Assembly (NCBI GenBank): GCA_022424805.1
Contig: JAKMGR010000275.1
Location: 1 to 7,504, forward strand
Source: Verrucomicrobiales bacterium
GTDB taxonomy: Bacteria; Verrucomicrobiota; Verrucomicrobiia; Verrucomicrobiales; DEV007
DNA length: 7,504 bases
Reading direction: 5' to 3'
Shown: piece after piece, positions 5,436-7,504 of the stretch
Layout of the letters: every line of letters starts with the position of its first letter
How positions within the stretch are numbered: the first letter of the stretch is position 1
Translations under genes and position numbers: made by a program
The notes under the pieces: generated by a model
What the model saw: only the letters and a program-made list of their open reading frames with translations
The model's database searches: none
What the model was told of the DNA's origin: nothing

Positions 5436-6716
5436 TTAGCTCATGACCCGGCGCACTAGCAGAAGAGCGTTTCGCTGGTTTTTTGCCCACTTCTCGCGAC
5501 GTCCACTTGGTAGCTCCGATAAATCGTTTTCGCGCTGGAATCCCGCTTTTTCCAGATATCCGGCAGCCTGAGTGGAAAGGGCGAAGAGTTGATCAAAACC
5601 GCTCTCCTGGGCGCGTTGGATCGCTGCCTCGACGAGCACACCGCCGTATCCCTGTCCGTTGTGGCCTCGTTTCACAAACAGACAGGCGAGCTCGGCTTTG
5701 CTGTCCGCTTCGTAGGGATGAACTGCGACACAACCGACGACGTTGCCATCGATTTCGAGCACGATGTAGTCGTCGATGGACGAGAGAATGTCGCAGCGAG
5801 ACCGTTGCACGAGCTGCTCTTCTTCCATTGCCCGGTGAATCAGCAGATACAGTTCGTCGACGTCGCTGCGCTTCGCGGGGCGAATGCTCCGGTAAGCGTC
5901 TGAATAGACCATAACACCGACTCCTTCGTTACTGAAGACTTCAGCGAGAATGGCGTCCTCATTTTCAGAACCGATCAGGTGAACTCGAGTCACGCCACCG
6001 CGAGTCGCGGCCGCGCCATGCTTTAGTTTTGAAGCGAAACCATTGTCGAGGTCAGGATTGTTTTCGAGAAAATCGAGCGCGCTCTCGCTCGACCAGCTCT
6101 GTTGGCCATCGGTAAGGAGGGTGCGAGGGTCTTCAGTTGAGAGAAAGAGGATCTTATCTGCGTCCAGTGCGATAGCGACTTCCCGGGCTACGGCGTCGGA
6201 ATTGACCCGCAGGGTTTGACCGTCCGCATCAAAGCCGAGAGGGGGAACAACCGGGAGAATGTCCTGATCGAGAAAGCTCTGCAGCACATCGGCATCAATG
6301 CGCTCAATCGTTCCGGTGAATTCCGTGTCGACCCCGCCAATAATCCCTGCGGGATAAGCATGAATCGCGTTTGCAGTTGCCGCCTGAAGTTTCACGGTCG
6401 TCAGGCTCTGCATGACGGAATTACTGAGGCGGGAAATCGCATCCATACTCACTTCGAGCGTGGCTTCGTCCGTAACTCCGGTTCCATCGATGTTTGAGAG
6501 AGGAATCTCGCGTCTTTCCCCGAGGGCGGAAATTTGAGCGGCAGCTCCATGAACGAGAATGACCCTCACGTTCAGTGAGCGGAGGACAGCCAGATCGAGC
6601 ATGATGTTTGAAAAATCCGGCGAATCAATCACCGCACCGTCCAGAGCAACGACAAAGGTGCGCCCCCTAAACTGGGGCACATATTGTAGAATTGCTCTGA
6701 GGTCACTGAAATTCAT
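5436..6716 (-). CDS. argA: N-acetylglutamate synthase (amino-acid N-acetyltransferase)
   Basis: ArgA transfers an acetyl group from acetyl-CoA to glutamate, the first step of arginine synthesis. The 426-residue protein has the E. coli-type layout (E. coli ArgA is about 443 residues): an amino-acid-kinase-like domain (about 12-270; VPQFRGRTFVVALDG, LAVLRSLNVRVILVHGA, GVDTEFTGTIERID, VNSDAVAREVAIALDADKIL, GGVTRVHLI) and a GNAT acetyltransferase domain (about 275-426; IRPAKRSDVDELYLLI, AELACLFVKRGHNGQGYG with the acetyl-CoA loop, LFALSTQAAGYLEKAGFQ). The kinase-like half serves for arginine feedback binding in this family. The frame stays open to 7025, but the extra residues are not protein-like and cross a repeat element. 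ATG 6716 gives the expected start MNFSDLRAILQYVPQFRG; ATG 6755 would add 13 residues. No other arg gene is in the window. Confidence 0.95.
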   Translation of the reverse strand: MNFSDLRAILQYVPQFRGRTFVVALDGAVIDSPDFSNIMLDLAVLRSLNVRVILVHGAAAQISALGERREIPLSNIDGTGVTDEATLEVSMDAISRLSNSVMQSLTTVKLQAATANAIHAYPAGIIGGVDTEFTGTIERIDADVLQSFLDQDILPVVPPLGFDADGQTLRVNSDAVAREVAIALDADKILFLSTEDPRTLLTDGQQSWSSESALDFLENNPDLDNGFASKLKHGAAATRGGVTRVHLIGSENEDAILAEVFSNEGVGVMVYSDAYRSIRPAKRSDVDELYLLIHRAMEEEQLVQRSRCDILSSIDDYIVLEIDGNVVGCVAVHPYEADSKAELACLFVKRGHNGQGYGGVLVEAAIQRAQESGFDQLFALSTQAAGYLEKAGFQRENDLSELPSGRREKWAKNQRNALLLVRRVMS

Positions 6717-6825
6717 CTCGCGATGAAAAGATAAACGATACCGAGCGAATTTCATCGGAATAAAGAGGAAGCAAAAATGGGGGTGAACTTCAGGATCAAC
6801 ATGGAAAAATGCGTATGGCAGAAAA

Positions 6826-6959
6826 GGTAGGGCGAGGCGTCCCTGCCGAGCCGTCGTGAGGGCGAAGGAGTTCCGAACAAGCAGCGGGACGGGCGCGCGG
6901 GAGGGTTTTCGAACCTCAAATCTGCTTTCTGCAGCCAAGCAGGGACGCTTCGACCTGCC
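6826..6959. repeat. 134-base element with 22-base terminal inverted repeats (REP/MITE-like)
   Basis: The first 22 bases (6826-6847) and the reverse complement of the last 22 (6938-6959) agree at 18 of 22 positions, with the core GCGTCCCTGC identical. Between them are smaller stems: GAGG(G)TT, loop TTCG, AACCTC (6901-6917) and CTGC/GCAG (6922-6925 with 6931-6934), plus a very GC-rich run around 6880-6900. The whole looks like a non-coding, folded, dispersed intergenic repeat rather than a gene or terminator. No target-site duplication is obvious at the ends. Mobility by a transposase elsewhere in the genome is inference. Confidence 0.6.
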
Positions 6960-7028
6960 AACTGCATCTTCACTCGTAATTGTTAGGCAATCTCGCTGGC
7001 TCTGGCCAACATTTGGACGGGCCATCCA

Positions 7029-7079
7029 ACCCTGTAGAGTCGAGAACTTTACCCTGTTATGCCATTGAACTGACCCTGT
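7029..7079. promoter_or_regulatory. Three phased ACCCTGT repeats, possible operator
   Basis: ACCCTGT starts at 7029, 7051 and 7073, so both intervals are exactly 22 bases, close to two turns of the helix. The intervening bases are not conserved, so this is not a simple tandem duplication. Sites on the same face of the DNA about 80-125 bases before a start codon are typical of cooperative regulator binding. The target gene would be the chorismate enzyme, or argA on the other side. Confidence 0.45.
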
Positions 7080-7120
7080 TGGTTGCGAATTTCGTAAACA
7101 TCCATTAGAGAGAAAGTGGT

Positions 7121-7132
7121 GAGGAGCACATG
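7121..7132 (+). promoter_or_regulatory. Strong ribosome-binding site followed by an out-of-frame ATG
   Basis: GAGGAG (7121-7126) precedes an ATG at 7130 by three bases, the best Shine-Dalgarno match in the window. That ATG opens a frame of 33 codons (MFTPTEYENGPICLHP...) ending at TGA 7229-7231. It is one base out of phase with the chorismate-enzyme frame starting at 7155. Confidence 0.45.
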
Positions 7133-7154
7133 TTTACTCCTACCGAATACGAGA

Positions 7155-7504
7155 ATGGACCTATTTGCCTTCATCCGCTGGGACGACGGCCGCTATTTCT
7201 GCGGCGAAGGTCCTTTCGTGTCGAGGGCTGAGCCTCCGGAAGATGGTGCGCCGGCTTTTTACCGAAACAATTTTGAGCTTTCTGACCCCGAGCCTTGGAA
7301 GATCCCCGCAAAGTATTTTGAGACGGGAGATCCGGGATCCATTCTTGCCCAGAACGGCTCGACTCCCTTGCCTGAGATCGCCTGGTCGGGGCTGGGAGAT
7401 ACCGATGTCCGTGGAGTCTTTGATGAAATTCTGCGCCTGATTGACTCGGGGGAATTGAAAAAATCCGTCCCGGTTCTAGCCGAGCGCGGTATTCTCCATC
7501 GGGG
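7155..7504 (+). CDS. Chorismate-binding enzyme, N-terminal part (isochorismate synthase-like)
   Basis: The frame runs off the right edge after 116 codons. It begins MDLFAFIRWDDGRYFCGEGP; further on are WKIPAKYFETGDPGSILA and VFDEILRLIDSGELKKSVPV (80-99). The last segment matches the motif before the catalytic core of isochorismate, anthranilate and aminodeoxychorismate synthases, where a helix is followed by an I..GEL.K..P stretch. I favour isochorismate synthase (menaquinone branch), but the catalytic domain lies outside the window. The start is doubtful: ATG 7155 has no good ribosome-binding site, while the strong site upstream serves an ATG at 7130 in another phase. In-frame GTG codons at 7116 and 7119 are alternatives. 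A one-base indel between 7130 and 7155 would give an N-terminus MFTPTEYE joined to the visible sequence. Confidence 0.62.
   Translation, partial: MDLFAFIRWDDGRYFCGEGPFVSRAEPPEDGAPAFYRNNFELSDPEPWKIPAKYFETGDPGSILAQNGSTPLPEIAWSGLGDTDVRGVFDEILRLIDSGELKKSVPVLAERGILHR

Larger units (their letters stand above)
6717..7154. other. 438-base divergent intergenic region between argA and the chorismate gene
   Basis: This gap holds the start signals of two divergent genes. It contains an element with terminal inverted repeats (6826-6959), a TGGCC/GGCCA stem (7003-7007 with 7020-7024), three phased ACCCTGT copies (7029-7079) and a ribosome-binding site (7121-7126). I could not identify convincing -35/-10 pairs for either gene. 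The argA frame extends through it to 7025 without stop, which I read as chance. Confidence 0.5.

Noticed and set aside
5293..5490. 65-codon minus-strand frame crossing the argA 3' end
   Set aside because: It overlaps the last 55 bases of argA in another phase and its sequence shows no domain.
6862..6959. CRISPR array or tRNA-like fold in the GC-rich intergenic element
   Set aside because: There are no regularly spaced direct repeats with spacers, and the stems do not form a cloverleaf; inverted ends explain the structure better.
6717..7025. N-terminal extension of argA by 103 codons
   Set aside because: The frame happens to stay open, but the family starts just before the VPQFRG motif, and the extension crosses the inverted-repeat element.
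7165..7440. 91-codon plus-strand frame
   Set aside because: It overlaps the chorismate-enzyme frame in another phase; the 7155 frame carries the recognisable protein motifs.

Overview
The window carries six intact genes and one that runs off the right edge. It looks like a chromosomal stretch from a member of the Verrucomicrobiota or a relative in the PVC group. That placement is inference: it rests on the gene mix (exported DUF1080 protein, exported deiodinase-like redoxin, kinase-like/PP2C fusion, fused AAK-GNAT ArgA), mostly weak Shine-Dalgarno signals, and intergenic inverted repeats of the dispersed type. There is no phage, transposase, CRISPR or plasmid gene, and no obvious multi-gene defence system.

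Layout. Positions 1-729 are poor in genes: one possible 51-residue lipoprotein (+), a terminator-like hairpin (-), and a 374-base stretch where several frames stay open but none is convincing. An exported single-cysteine thioredoxin-fold protein (-, 730-1305) is divergent from an exported DUF1080 protein (+, 1392-2027). Then come truB (+, 2151-2870), an exported cysteine homologue of the iodothyronine deiodinase family (+, 2924-3664), and a fusion of a minimal protein-kinase-like domain with a PP2C phosphatase (+, 3719-4936). A 484-base gap separates the fusion from convergent argA (-, 5436-6716). argA is divergent from a chorismate-binding enzyme (+, from about 7155, cut by the window edge).

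Functions. truB (tRNA pseudouridine 55) and argA (first step of arginine synthesis) are housekeeping genes; the last gene probably makes isochorismate or a related chorismate product. The two exported thioredoxin-fold proteins and the DUF1080 protein act outside the cytoplasm. Nothing in the layout ties these genes into one pathway; the same-strand run truB, deiodinase-like, kinase/PP2C may share transcripts because gaps are 53 and 54 bases.

Most worth a second look: the deiodinase-like protein, which keeps the Sec-equivalent Cys, Tyr, Glu and His at exact spacing; the kinase-like/PP2C fusion; a 134-base element bounded by 22-base inverted repeats at 6826-6959; three copies of ACCCTGT at exact 22-base spacing (7029, 7051, 7073) in front of the chorismate gene; and an out-of-frame ATG with a good ribosome-binding site ahead of that gene.
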